Assembly (NCBI GenBank): GCA_030674185.1
Contig: JAPXFY010000026.1
Location: forward strand, 57,692,210 to 57,756,209
Source: Monoplex corrugatus
Taxonomy: Eukaryota; Mollusca; Gastropoda; Littorinimorpha; Ranellidae
Direction of reading: 5' to 3'
Length of the DNA stretch: 64,000 bases
Part shown: piece by piece, positions 1-11,108 of the stretch
Layout of the letters: each line of letters begins with the position of its first letter
Position numbering within the stretch: position 1 is the stretch's first letter
Translations under genes and position numbers: made by a program
Notes under the pieces: model-generated
Databases searched by the model: none
Told to the model about the DNA's origin: nothing
Seen by the model: only the letters and a program-made list of their open reading frames with translations

Positions 1-381
1 TCAGATTGTGACGGCCAGAACAAGATTGAGGCAGCCGAGTTGTGGTTTCTAAGAAGAATATTGAGAGTTCCATGGGCAGCAAAGAAAACAAACGAGACAG
101 TCTTAATGAATGCAGACACAAGAAAATCATTGAAAAGGAAGATTAGGAAAAGACAAGCAACATTCATAGGCCATTTTGTGAGAAAAGGGGAATTACAACA
201 CCTGGTTACAACAGGAAAGCTGGAGGGAAAGAGCACACCAGGTAGACCCAGGGGGAAAATATTGGACGAACTTGCAGAGTGGCTGAGGACAGAGAGCGGA
301 AGATGTGCTTGCGGCGACAAGAGATAAATACATATGGATGACCATGATTGCCGTGCGGCAGGGCACATGATGATGATGATG
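1..381 (+). mobile_element. RTE-type LINE, 3' end (truncated by window edge)
   Basis: The plus strand encodes the C-terminal end of an RTE/BovB-like EN-RT polyprotein, including AAELWFLRRILRVPWAAKKT, GHFVRKGELQHLVTTGKLEG and STPGRPRGKILDELAEWL. The same C-terminus recurs in the copies at 29-30, 37-40 and 45-47 kb. The element ends in a short (GAT)n tail at about 366-381, in line with the short tandem tails of RTE elements. The rest lies left of the window. The reading frame closes early at 327, whereas sister copies read on to a terminal ...MRQGT, so this copy is decayed. Confidence 0.85.
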
Positions 382-991
382 GGGCAGTAACGGCGACATC
401 AATATAAGAAGACAGCAGGCAGTACACCTTCTTAGCAGGTCTCAGTTGGTTGAGCGTTGGAGTCACATGCTAATGCTTGTAAAAATGACATCCCACCGTT
501 TCATCTTAATATTTTTGTTGTTCTGGTGGCGTTGGTATAGGATTAGATAAGTACCCCTTCCCCAACTTCCCTGGGATGGTTATCCCCGTCGGCCATATCA
601 CATGATGTGGGTCTCGACGTAAAAACTGAACCAAATCCAATCCATCAGAATCAATCAGTTCACCTTCTTCCAGGCGTTGACGACCATGTTCCACAGTCTG
701 TCGCCACTTTCTGTGTCTGGTCCATACAACTGGAAGGATGTTTCCTCGTTTATTCGAGGGTCACAGACTCTGTCTTCCTTCAAGTCTAGCTTTAAAGACA
801 TACCTTTTGTCCAGCAATGATTTCCTCCTCTACATGTTCACTCTTTTGCCCCACTGCCCTCCTGTCCTCCCCCTCCCAGCCTGCACGTGCTTTGTGCCTT
901 GGAGTTTTGGTCGGTGTTGGGCGATTGCTTTGGTGAATAATGAGAGTGTTCCATTCAGTTTGATTTTTGTACAAAGATTTGGCGCGTTAAA
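382..991. other. No recognisable gene
   Basis: Unique-looking non-coding sequence between the RTE tail and the ATC microsatellite. The short open frames here show no recognisable domain. Nothing else seen. Confidence 0.5.
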
Positions 992-998
992 ATGTTGT

Positions 999-1091
<93 letters not shown>

Positions 1092-1242
1092 ACTATATTA
1101 TTATTATTATTAATTTATTATTATTATTATTATTACTATCATTAATATTATTATCATTATTATCATTATTATTACTGTTATTGTTAATGTTAGTGCTATT
1201 ATTATCATCATTATCATCATCATCATAATCATCATCATCATT
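992..1242. repeat. (TCA)n followed by degenerate (ATT/ATC)n microsatellite
   Basis: About 30 uninterrupted ATC units (about 1000-1092) pass into imperfect ATT/ATC repeats up to about 1242. The poly-His open frame across it is an artefact of the triplet repeat. Confidence 0.97.
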
Positions 1243-3190
1243 ATATATTTTTTTTTATATTATCATCTTCGGTATCTCCCCACCTTGTCATTTGGATTGT
1301 AGAAAAGGTAACTTTGCTTTGTGAGATGACTTCATTGTGGCCTCAGGAATTGGGAATGGATTCTGTGAAGAATCGTGAGGCATTGGTGCTCCAGGTCACG
1401 GTCAGCACCCTCAGGTGTTTCTTGTTAACTTTGACATGTGGCTTAGCTGCTGGTGTTTAGGGAATCAGGTCTGATGACTGCAAGGAAAGCCGGCAAACTT
1501 GGGATACCCTTGGGGGCATGTCAGACATAGTTGAAAAACAACATGGGCTGTGTTTCTAGAGCGTCATGCCTGGCCACTTTAGCAGCCGTCCACACGCTTC
1601 CTGTGAGTGTGGGAAAGCAATGTTGCCAGCTTTCGAACGGTAAATGTCGAGACTATATTAAGGGGAGAGGAAGTCACAGCTATGCGGGCTGGTGGCTGAC
1701 TAGGCTGCCCAGTAATGAGATGAAGGCCCAGAGTACTGCGACAGAGGGCTCTTCATCCTCTCTAGCTGTTCCAATAGCTGGGCTGGATGTGGTTGGTGCG
1801 ATTGTGCGATATGTCCCAAGGTTTGCCAACTTCCCACCTTCCATTTGGTTTATACACAAGATAACAGATAACTACGTCTGGATGGGTCATGCAGCACATG
1901 GACAGTTCTCCTTTGCTTGGTGAAATCCTATCATGTGCCATCAGGAGCAGGAAAGCCATTGTCCATTGAGTGGTGAGTCAATGGCAGCACCATGGTGTGT
2001 TTCTTCTTCAATCTGCTCATTGATAATCAACATATAATACACACACGTTAAAGAACAGGTAATGAAAGAGAGTGAAATACAAGGAAATAAATACGGACCA
2101 ACCAGACACTGTGATGGAGTGGTTATAGAATAGATATGGACTAGGAGATACAGGTTCGAATCCCCAATTGTCAAGGAATTATTGTAGGAATTTCCTACCC
2201 AAATTGCAGGTGTCTGCCTCAGATCTGATTGATGTCAGGGTTTATCATGATAGTAAGTGTAGAGTAACACCTTTGTCAGCCAGCGTTAATCATAGATGGA
2301 ACTCCATAACATTATGATAACCATGCCCATTATCAGCAATTCATTCATCATTATAGCATCGTGAAAGTTGTTCCACTTTCTATGATGTCCCTTAATGCCC
2401 TGATCTCAGTGACTTCAGTTCTGTTTTTCTCCACACTCACCATGCCTGAAGGACATGCAGGTTGGGATTTAGAATGTCAAGCGGTTCATTGGGCAGTTGT
2501 TGGTTGGCCATGGTGGAGGTGTCCTTACCAGTGAATCTCTCAATTGGTCTGTCTTGTGACTGAACGATTACTGACATCAGTATGGGGTTTAGTACAAAGT
2601 ACAGTTAAGTTAGATTAGACGATGGACTCCATTAAAGTGAAGGGTTTCCTATGGTGGGTGGCCTGCATCAGCTTAACATCTTTGAGTTCAGTGGGCTTAC
2701 AGCACTGGGGTTTTGACTGAATAATGCTGGAGCTGGTCGTGTGTTGTGGAGTCACAGAAGAGGAGAAGAAGTAGGAGCAGAAAGAAAAGGTACACATTGT
2801 ATCAGTTTTATGTAGAAAAACAGTCGTTATTCGTGGGCTGCTCTGGTCTATGGTATACATATACACATAGAGGTCTATTTGAAAGGGAACTGCAACGTGT
2901 AAGCATACGTCCTCTCCTGCATTATTATTAAAATTAACCTACTTGTTACAGAGTTATCATACAAAAGCAGATGCAAATTTTAAGCGTACATGGTTTCCTG
3001 TGGCATTATGTGAACTTGTGTACTTCTTACATGCCTAGTACAGAAAAAGGCAGGTATAACTTGTAAGCACACCAGCTTTCCTGTGATACTCCTTTGGCTG
3101 GCGTCGTCTCACAGTCATTTCTCTGTACACAGAACGTTGCTACACAAAACCCACAGCCACAGTGAAAAAAAACACCACAGGGTGCTGGAT
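1243..3190. other. No gene seen apart from a SINE-like head
   Basis: Open frames of 60-130 codons exist (for example 1531-1923 +), but they match no domain I recognise and have no protein-like features. I see only the tRNA-like segment near 2111-2163, listed separately. Confidence 0.5.
2105..2190 (+). mobile_element. Possible tRNA-derived SINE head
   Basis: A perfect Pol III B box, ggttcgaatcc, lies at 2153-2163. It is preceded 30-40 bp upstream by gtgatggagtggtta (2111-2125), which resembles the A-box region of class II tRNAs (tgg-cgagtggtta). The spacing fits a tRNA or tRNA-derived SINE. The segment cannot fold as a full cloverleaf with a good acceptor stem, so a SINE is more likely than a tRNA gene. 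No second copy was seen in the window. Confidence 0.4.
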
Positions 3191-3193
3191 AGG

Positions 3194-3354
3194 ACCCAGA
3201 GCTCCAATGCCTCACCACATTCCACACAATCACTTCCCAGCTGATGGTACCCAGAGCTCCAGTGCATCGCCACATTCCACACAATCACTTCCCAACTGAT
3301 GGTACCCAGAGCTCCAATGCCTCACCACATTCCACACAATCACTTCCCAGCTGA
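3194..3354. repeat. 55-bp tandem repeat, 3 copies
   Basis: The unit begins acccagagctccaatgcctc and starts at 3194, 3249 and 3304, exactly 55 bp apart, with a few substitutions between copies. Confidence 0.92.
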
Positions 3355-3514
3355 TCTACAATGCCTCACCACTCTGTGGGCAATCACTTTCCAGCTCTCC
3401 ATACTACATGGTAGCCATTTCACTGAGTAAAATAGAAAGGTGAGGGTGGAGGGGGGTCCGTCTATGCAATGGATGATTCATGCTGACCTAGACATCAATT
3501 GCCTAGCTTACAAA

Positions 3515-5075
3515 AGTAATAATGCCACAAGTGAAAACAAGTAATAAATGCCATAAATGCCATAAGTGAAAACAAGTGATAAATGCCACAAGTGAAAACA
3601 AGCAATAAATGCCACAAGTGAAAACAAGTAATAAATGCCACAAATGAAAACAAGTGATAAATGCCACAAGGGAAAACAAGTGATAAATATCACAAGTGAA
3701 AACAAGTGATAAATGCCACAAGTGAAAACAAGTGATAAATGCCACAAGTGAAAACAAGCAATAAATGCCACAAGTGAAAACAAGTATAATGCATAATGCA
3801 CAAGTGAAAACAAGTAATAATGCAACAAGTGAAAACAAGTAATAAATGCCACAAGTGAAAACAAGCAATAAATGCCACAAGTGAAAACAAGTAATAAATG
3901 CCATAAATGCCAAAGTGAAAACAAGTATAAATGCCACAAGTGAAAACAAATAGATAAATGCCACAAGTGAAAACAAGGATAAATGCTATAAATGCCACAA
4001 GTGAAAACAAGTAATAAATGCCACAAGTGAAAACAAGTGATAAATGCATAAATGCCATAAGTGAAAACAAGTATAAAGCCACAAGTGAAAACAAGTGATA
4101 AATGCCCCAAGTGAAACAAGTGATAAATGCCACAAGTGAAAACAAGTGATAAATGCCACAAGTGAAAACAAGTAATAAATGCCATAAATGCCACAAGTGA
4201 AAACAAGTGATAAATGCCACAAGTGAAAACAAGTGATAAATGCATAAATGCCACAAGTGAAAACAAGTGATAAATGCCACAAGTGAAAACAAGTGATAAA
4301 TGCCACAAGTGAAAACAAGTAATAAATGCCATAATACCACAAGTGAAAACAAATGATAAATGCCACAAGTGAAAACAAGTGATAAATGCCATAAGTGAAA
4401 ACAAGTGATAAATGCCACAAATGAAAACAAGTGATAAATGCCACAAGTGAAAACAAGTGATAAATGCCACAAGTGAAAACAAGTGATAAATGCCACAAGT
4501 GAAAACAAGTGATAAATGCCACAAGTGAAAACAAATGATAAATGCCACAAGTGAAAACAAGTGATAAATGCCACAAGTGAAAACAAGTGATAAATGCCAT
4601 AAGTGAAAACAAGTGATAAATGCCACAATGAAAACAAGTGATAAATGCCACAAGTGAAAACAAGTGATAAATGTCACAAGTGAAAACAAGTGATAAATGC
4701 CACAAGTGAAAACAAGTGGAAATACCACAAGTGAAAACAAGTGATAAATGCCACAAGTGAAAACAAGTGATAAATGCCACAAGTGAAAACAAGTGATAAA
4801 TGCCACAAGTGAAAACAAGTGATAAATGCCACAAGTGAAAACAAGTGATAAATACACAAGTGAAAACAAGTGATAAAGCCACAAGTAAAAAGTAATAAAT
4901 GCCACAGAAAACAAGTGTAAATACCAAGTGAAAACAGTGATAAATGCCACAAGTGAAAACAAGTGATAAATGCCACAAGTGAAAACAAGTGATAAATGTC
5001 ACAAGTGAAAACAAGTGATAAATGCCACAAGTGAAAACAAGTGGTAAATACCACAAGTGAAAACAAGTGAGCCAG
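3515..5075. repeat. 26-bp minisatellite, about 60 copies
   Basis: The core unit reads gataaatgccacaagtga plus aaacaagt. Most copies are near identical, with scattered single-base changes and occasional deletions of 1-8 bp, mainly at 3780-4090 and 4850-4930. Because 26 is not a multiple of three and the unit has no stop on the minus strand in any frame, all three minus frames stay open for hundreds of codons with a 26-residue period. These are not genes. Confidence 0.97.
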
Positions 5076-6130
5076 TCTTTCCCGAACCATCATACAACTT
5101 GGTATTAGAATTTTAGCAACAAGTGTAAACTTGAAACAAACAGAGATAATAAATAACGATAAGTACACATTTTGCAGTCAGTAAGGTGTTCAACTTTCTC
5201 AATGAGAAATGAACACTACATTAGAAAGCGAAGTAAAGATATAATGAAATTTATGTCCGTATAGATTAAACTAGCAAAGTTTAATCAAAGTGTCCAAATC
5301 AGTCTGGCAAACGTGTAGGCATACTGATCCTTTATAATGTAGAATGGTCTTCATGTGGGATACCATACAAGATCGATCCTGGAGACACATGTTCTTCGAC
5401 AGGTGATGCGTTTGAAGGGCTCCTGCGATCTTGGGTTCTGATTCTGCTGATCCCTCTTATGTTGAGCAGCAGATGTTCTGTGCTATTCAAAAGTATTGTA
5501 ACCTGCGTCCTCTGCTGTCACCGGTTGCTTTGTTGCATGCAGAATCTCCCCAGTTGGTAAAGTTGTTGCCACAGTTGCTGAGTTTGTCCTTGAGAGTATA
5601 TTTGCTTATTGATTTAGTGGTCTCCATGGTCTCAGTCTGCGTGCTTCAGTTTTCCATACAGAAGTATCTTTAGGATGTGGTCATTTTCCATGGGGACAAC
5701 ATGTCTTGCATACATTATTTGATAAGCCACACTTTCACAGAACCTGAAGGCTGGGCATATGATCTTACTTAGCAGGTGATGTTGCAGATCTTATGAAGGA
5801 CGTCTCTTGTGCAACTGTTCTAGTTATTAAATGTGCCATCTGTAGGAAGTCCCAAGTCTTGCAGCAGTACTGTAGGGATCTCAAGACTATCGGTCTGTGC
5901 ACTGTAATCTTAGTGGCAAGCCTAAGAAAAGGGTCTTACCACAGCCTCTCGGTCAACCTTCCAGAGTCAATCTTGGTGATGTGAAGCGCCACGTCAGCAT
6001 TGATATATCCATGATTGCTCACTGAACCGTCTCTTGCGGATATAAGTAATCAGCAAGAAAAGCTTTTAGGTCATCGGACCATTGATGGTATTACTCAAAG
6101 AGGAATATGAGAAATTGTCCAAAAATCCAT
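5076..6130 (-). mobile_element. Dispersed repeat family, member 1 (decayed LINE RT C-terminus)
   Basis: This stretch is homologous, with gaps, to 60300-61440 plus 61770-61870 and, for its second half, to 51000-51480. Read on the minus strand, the shared part keeps degraded matches to a LINE RT C-terminal region: ADVALHITK, LTERLW, TKITVHRPIVLRSLQYCCKT. These resemble the usual KL.KRVW..., K..VY...VLSTLLYG.ETW order. Frameshifts and stops are frequent. Clade cannot be assigned. An alternative is a non-coding repeat with chance similarity, but the same motif order in the member at 61.2 kb argues against that. Confidence 0.6.
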
Positions 6131-6149
6131 CATGAAAGAAAAATAAAAA

Positions 6150-6222
6150 AAAAAACAAACAACAAACAAACAAACAAACAAACAAACAAACAAACAAACA
6201 ACAACAACAACAAAACAAAAAC
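6150..6222. repeat. (CAAA)n/(CAA)n microsatellite
   Basis: Runs of caaa then caa at the right edge of the repeat member. Confidence 0.93.
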
Positions 6223-6406
6223 CATCATCAAGTCAGACAAACATGCTCAATACATCTAGGTTTTTTTGACTGAAGTTACGACATTAATGTTTGACATGCA
6301 ACTGCGAATTGTTAAATGAAGGTCTTAGATAAAGAAAAAGAGAGAGAAAAAGAAAGACTGATATTGAATAAAGAAGATGGAGGGTGGTTGTGATAGTGGT
6401 GGTGGT

Positions 6407-6540
6407 GTTAGCGTATGTGTGTGTGTATGTGTGCGTGTGTGCGTGCGTGCGTGCGTGCGTGTGTGTGTGTGTGTGTGGAGTGAGTGAGTGTGTGTGTATG
6501 TTTGTGTGTGTGTGCGTGTGTGTGCGCGCGCGCGCGTGTG

Positions 6541-6571
<31 letters not shown>

Positions 6572-6615
6572 ATGATAATGATGCTAATGATAATAATTAA
6601 TAATAATAATAATAA

Positions 6616-6650
<35 letters not shown>

Positions 6651-6663
6651 AATAACTATAATA

Positions 6664-6735
<72 letters not shown>

Positions 6736-7060
6736 TAATAATACTAGAAGAAAAGAAAGAAGAAGAAAAAGAGAAGAAGAAGAAGAAGAAGAAGAAGAAG
6801 AAGAAGAAGAAGAAGGAAGAATGAACAGAAGAAGATAGATAAACAAGAGAAAGGAAGTAAACAGAAGAAGAAGAAGAAGAAACAAGAGAAGAAGAATAGA
6901 TAAACAAAAGAAGAAGAAGATGAACAAGAAGAAGAAGAAGATAAACAAGAAGAGAAGAGAGATAAAAGAAGAGAAGAGAGATAAACAAAGAAGAAGAAGA
7001 TGAACAAGAAGAGAAGAAGAAGATAAAGAAGAAGAGAAGAAGAAACAAAGAAGACAAGAA
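6407..7060. repeat. Compound microsatellite: (GT)n, (AAT)n, (AAG)n
   Basis: GT/GC alternation occupies about 6414-6570, AAT units 6571-6745, and purine-rich GAA/AAG units 6750-7050. Long open frames here (poly-Ile, poly-Ser, poly-Phe) only reflect the triplet repeats. The alternating gcgcgcgc core near 6522-6536 is Z-DNA prone. Confidence 0.97.
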
Positions 7061-7134
7061 AAAGAAACAACAACAACAAACAAATCATAACAATAAGTAA
7101 TACTAAAAACAATATATAATAATATACTACTACT

Positions 7135-8905
7135 GCTATTACTCATCCATCATCATCCATCTCCATCGCCGTGGACGACGGTGGGAGCTTCACTCTTTGT
7201 CACGAAGGATCGCCAGGCGACACGGTCTCTGCTCCTGTATATGGTGTCATGGAGCCCCAGTTTGCAGGCGTCAGCGATGTTGTCTATGAAGGATTTTGCT
7301 GGCCTTCCTTGTTTTCTCTTTGCCTCGACTCTCCCCTGCAGGACTGATGTCATCAAGTTGGTTCTTGTGTTTCTGTTCATGTGCCCAGCATACTTCTGTT
7401 TTCTTTTTTGATCTTTGGGAGCATTTTACGTTGGACAGCTAATTCCTTCAGCACGCTTTCATTGGTTCTTTTGCCCGTCCTTCTTACTCTGAGAAGACGC
7501 CTGTAAAACCACATTTCTGCTGCGTTTATTTATTTTCGTCATCTTTCTTCAAAGTCCAGGCTTTACATCCGTACATGACAACAGGTCAAATCAAGCAGCG
7601 TAAAATTTTCATTTTCAGTCTCGTTGGTATGCCTCTGTCTTTCCATATGTTGTTCGACTGGACCGTTTTTTGCTTGGCCATGCCTATTCTGATCTGATGT
7701 TCTTGCTGCAAGATCCTGTGTTGGTTTTGACAGAGCCCAAGTACTTGAAATTGTCCATGTTTTCCAGCTCTGTTTTTATCTATTCGTATGCTCTGCTGGT
7801 TAGCTGATCCTTCTATGTGCACGACTTTGGTCTGTTTGGCATTCAGTTTCAGTCTTACATTGTGTTTTGCAGCATCTACTCGATATAAAATTCTCCTCAT
7901 ACTTATAATGTCTCCTGCTAATAGGGCGGTGCCATCAGCATATCTTAGGTTGGTGATAATCCTTCCTCCTATTTTCACTCCCATACCCTCTGTGTCTGCC
8001 TCTCTTATTATTTGCTCTGTGTATATGTTGAAGAGATGGGGCGAGAGAATGCAACCTTGCCAGACTCCTTTATTGATGTTGAAGAAGTCATAGTGCTCTC
8101 TGTTCTATCTCATTGTGGCCTGTTGGTCTTGGTAGAGAGATGGTAAGAGTGAGATCAGGTGTCTTGGGGAGCCCATTGTTGACATGGTTGTGAACAAGTG
8201 GTTGTGTATAACACTGTTGAATGCTTTGTTGTAATCTATAAAAGTGATGTAGGCTTCTTTTTCAGTGTTACTGGTCTTCTCTAATAGTATATGTAGTATA
8301 TGTTCCTCTGTTTGTTCTATAACCTGCCTGGCAGTCTGAGAGCTCTTCTTCCACTTTGATTTTCATGCTGTTTAAAATATAAGTGAGCAGGTATTTTTCT
8401 GGTGTGGGTGAAGAGTGCGATGGTCCTATAATTGCTGCACTCTTTGATGTTCCCACTTGTGTGCAGCATAACAAATTTGTTTCTTCCGGTCTTCTGGCCA
8501 TTCGCAAGATTCCCAAATTTTGGTGCATAGATAATGCAATGCTTTGATTCCTGTATCACCAGCGTTCATAATTAACTCTCCAAGGATGTTGTCTAGTCCT
8601 GGTGACTTTCATAATTAACTCTCCAAGGATGTTGTCTAGTCCTGGTGATTTTCATAATTAACTCTCCAAGGATGTTGTATAGTCCTGGTGACTTTCATAA
8701 TTAACTCTCCAAGGATGTTGTGTAGTCCTGGTGATTTTCATAATTAACTCTCCAAGGATGTTGTGTAGTCATGGTGACTTTCATAATTAACTCTCCAAGG
8801 ATGTTGTGTAGTCCTGGTGACTTTCATAATTTGACCTGATTTACAGCAGCTTTAACTTCGCTCAGAAGAGGCATTGGTTCTGTGTTTGAAAATCAAGACA
8901 GGATT
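7135..8905 (-). mobile_element. RTE-like LINE, 5'-truncated and frameshifted
   Basis: Minus-strand fragments give, in order: SPGLDNILGEL and GNIKECSNYR..AL (RT finger), a CQAGYRTNRGTYT segment, an IDYNKAFNSV-like motif A, and the catalytic region as NLRYADGTALLAGD (YADD changed to YADG). A connection/thumb region follows, then a C-terminus with KQGRPAKSFIDNIADA and DRVAWRSFV. The end passes into a ggatgatgatgg tail near 7140-7160. The family differs from the RTE copies at 37 and 45 kb. Several frameshifts, one tandem expansion (8571-8828) and the altered catalytic motif show it is dead. Confidence 0.85.
8571..8828. repeat. 43-bp tandem repeat, 6 copies, inside the LINE
   Basis: The unit starting attaactctccaaggatgtt is repeated at 8571, 8614, 8657, 8700, 8743 and 8786. 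It amplifies the codons for the SPGLDNILGEL segment of the RT. As 43 is not a multiple of three, each added copy shifts the frame. Confidence 0.95.
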
Positions 8906-9240
8906 ATCCTGTGGATTTACTTGTGTATACTACTACCACTACTGTACTATTAATTCTATTTATATGGTGCAAACATACATGTCAGAGAATGCTCATTGTA
9001 CTTTACAAACAGTATAAACATTACAATGTTAGTGAAGTAATGTGGTACATTTGAATCCATGCACTAATAAATTAATGCAGCATAAATATTTCAATGTCAA
9101 TACACTGTAGTGCAATACAAACATACTGAATACATGTATACACCAATAACTCAATGCAACATAAACATGGTTCATCAAAAATGACATTTTTTTCCAGTTT
9201 ATCATAGACAATCACACACGTGAAAATACACACATACATA
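8906..9240. other. No gene; possible LINE/SINE 3' tail
   Basis: The segment at 8950-9015 (ctatttatatggtgcaaac ... ctcattgtactttacaa) resembles the 3' tails of CR1/L2-group elements (tttatatagcgca ... gcgctttacaa). No coding part is attached. Nothing else seen. Confidence 0.3.
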
Positions 9241-9244
9241 AAAG

Positions 9245-9501
9245 CACGACACACACACACACACACACCACACACACTCAGACACACACACACACACACA
9301 CACATAGACACACACACACACACACAACGCGCGCGCGCGCGCACACACACACACACACACGACAAACAGACATGCCGCAGGGTTTAGAAAAGCCACAAGT
9401 AATAGTTCATGTTTTTATGTGTGTGTGTGAGTGTGTGTGCCCATGTGAGTATGAGAAAGAGAGCTCAATTTGTATGCATTAAGAGAAGAGAATAGAAGAG
9501 A

Positions 9502-9565
<64 letters not shown>

Positions 9566-9577
9566 AACACACACACA

Positions 9578-9614
<37 letters not shown>

Positions 9615-9690
9615 AAAGAGAGAGAGAGAAACAAAGAGAGAGAGGGAGAGAGAGAGAGACAGGGACAGAGAGAGAGAGAGAGAACTCAGA
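9245..9690. repeat. Compound (CA)n / (GT)n / (GA)n microsatellites
   Basis: CA with a gcgcgc core at 9249-9362, GT at 9418-9441, GA at 9483-9562, CA at 9563-9612, GA at 9613-9683. Open frames through here are repeat artefacts. Confidence 0.97.
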
Positions 9691-10879
9691 ACTCAGAACT
9701 CAGAATTGTTTATTGTACATCGGCCTTAGGCCACAATACAAACGCATGGATGAAATGGGGGAAGGGATCCGGGTCTTGACAATTCCACACATATTTCATA
9801 TTAACACACATATATATTCCAGTACAATACGTATACATGTACATGGACACGAATATATATAAAAAGAATATACACTGCACAATAATCACAACTATGTTAA
9901 AGAATCAAAAGACCTGTACGTTTTGTATTGCGTCGCAGATATTTAATCGTAATATTAGAATTATGATTTACATTACGTCTTTTAGTTCAAACAACTATAC
10001 ATCATTTAGATAGACAAAAAAAATCATCTGATCAACAGTTTGATCATCAAAGAGAACAACTGGCATTAACTCTCAGCCAAATCACTTGGTTAAATTAGTA
10101 AATAATCAAACAAAGCCTCCTATGTATCAATCGTCCGACCAATTAATCGATGACCAATAAATTCCTTAGTAAAATGTATATCAATGAATTTACTTATCCA
10201 AATGATAATCGTCATCAGTTATCAATGGAGTACTTAGCAAAGTGATAATCACCGGCCAGCTCAATCAACCAAATACTCATCCACATTGTGAAATCTTATC
10301 TATCAATTGATTAAGCATCTAACCTATCAATTAATTAACCAGTGAATGTATCAATCAATCATCTAATCAATCAATCAATCAATAAATCCATCAACCAACC
10401 AACCAATCAATCAACCGATCTATCAGTAATCAATCAATCCATCATTCATCAGTTAGTCGATCATCCAACAAATCAAAATATCATCCAATTTACTGCCAAA
10501 ATCCATACAGTTTACAAACCCGACACTCCGCAAGTCAATATCCATTACTCACTGACATAGTTCATTTATCAACAAGCCATCAATCAACAATCGAACATTC
10601 ACCCAATCAGCAAACAACTGGTCAGTTTGGTAATAAGTCACCCGATGAAATAATGGCATTCAATTAAACAATCAATCTGTCAACCAAATGATCATTCACA
10701 AGTCGAATTTTCGTCAAAATAATCACAAAATGAATTAACAGTTAATCAACCAAATGAACAAATCGTGGACCCTATGTCACCTTTTAATCGTAGGAAGACT
10801 CAGAATTTGAGCTCATTCGACATGTACCTTCCTAAAGTCACCATAAATCATACAATATGAGGAGGGAGGGAGGTGGAGT
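9691..10879. other. LINE 3' end-like sequence and (TCAA)-rich tract; no gene
   Basis: At 9690-9740 the sequence after the GA tract (actcagaa repeats, gtttattgtac...ttaggcc) parallels the 3' end of the LINE at 17563 (ttcagatggtttattcatataggcc), so it may be the 3' end of a member of that family. Between 10320 and 10640 the DNA is a degenerate (atca/tcaa)n tract. No coding sequence recognised. Confidence 0.45.
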
Positions 10880-11108
10880 GAGGTCGCATTAAATCTATGA
10901 TTGAACAGTTCTATAATCATGTCTCAGGACTTGAGAGCACTCCTTGAGTATTCAATAACTGGTATGAACATGATGACATATACAATAACACATACGTTAA
11001 TATCCAAACCCTTGACTCTAATAACACAATATTGAATGGTTACGATCCATTTAGCACAATAATACTGTTGACAGTTGGTAAGACATTTTTCAAATTTTAT
11101 GTTTTCTG

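Noticed and set aside
738..1145. Poly-His protein
   Set aside because: Simple (TCA)n translation.
1531..1923. 130-codon plus-strand frame as a host gene
   Set aside because: No domain, no conservation evidence, composition like surrounding non-coding DNA.
2153..2163. Functional tRNA gene
   Set aside because: B box is perfect but no convincing acceptor stem or anticodon arm could be paired by eye.
3503..5168. Long minus-strand open frames (up to 484 codons) of a Phe/Leu/His-rich repeat protein
   Set aside because: They are one 26-bp minisatellite read in three frames; period, frame-independence and indels show there is no coding constraint.
6325..7146. Poly-Ile/Ser/Phe proteins
   Set aside because: Translations of AAT/AAG/GT microsatellites.
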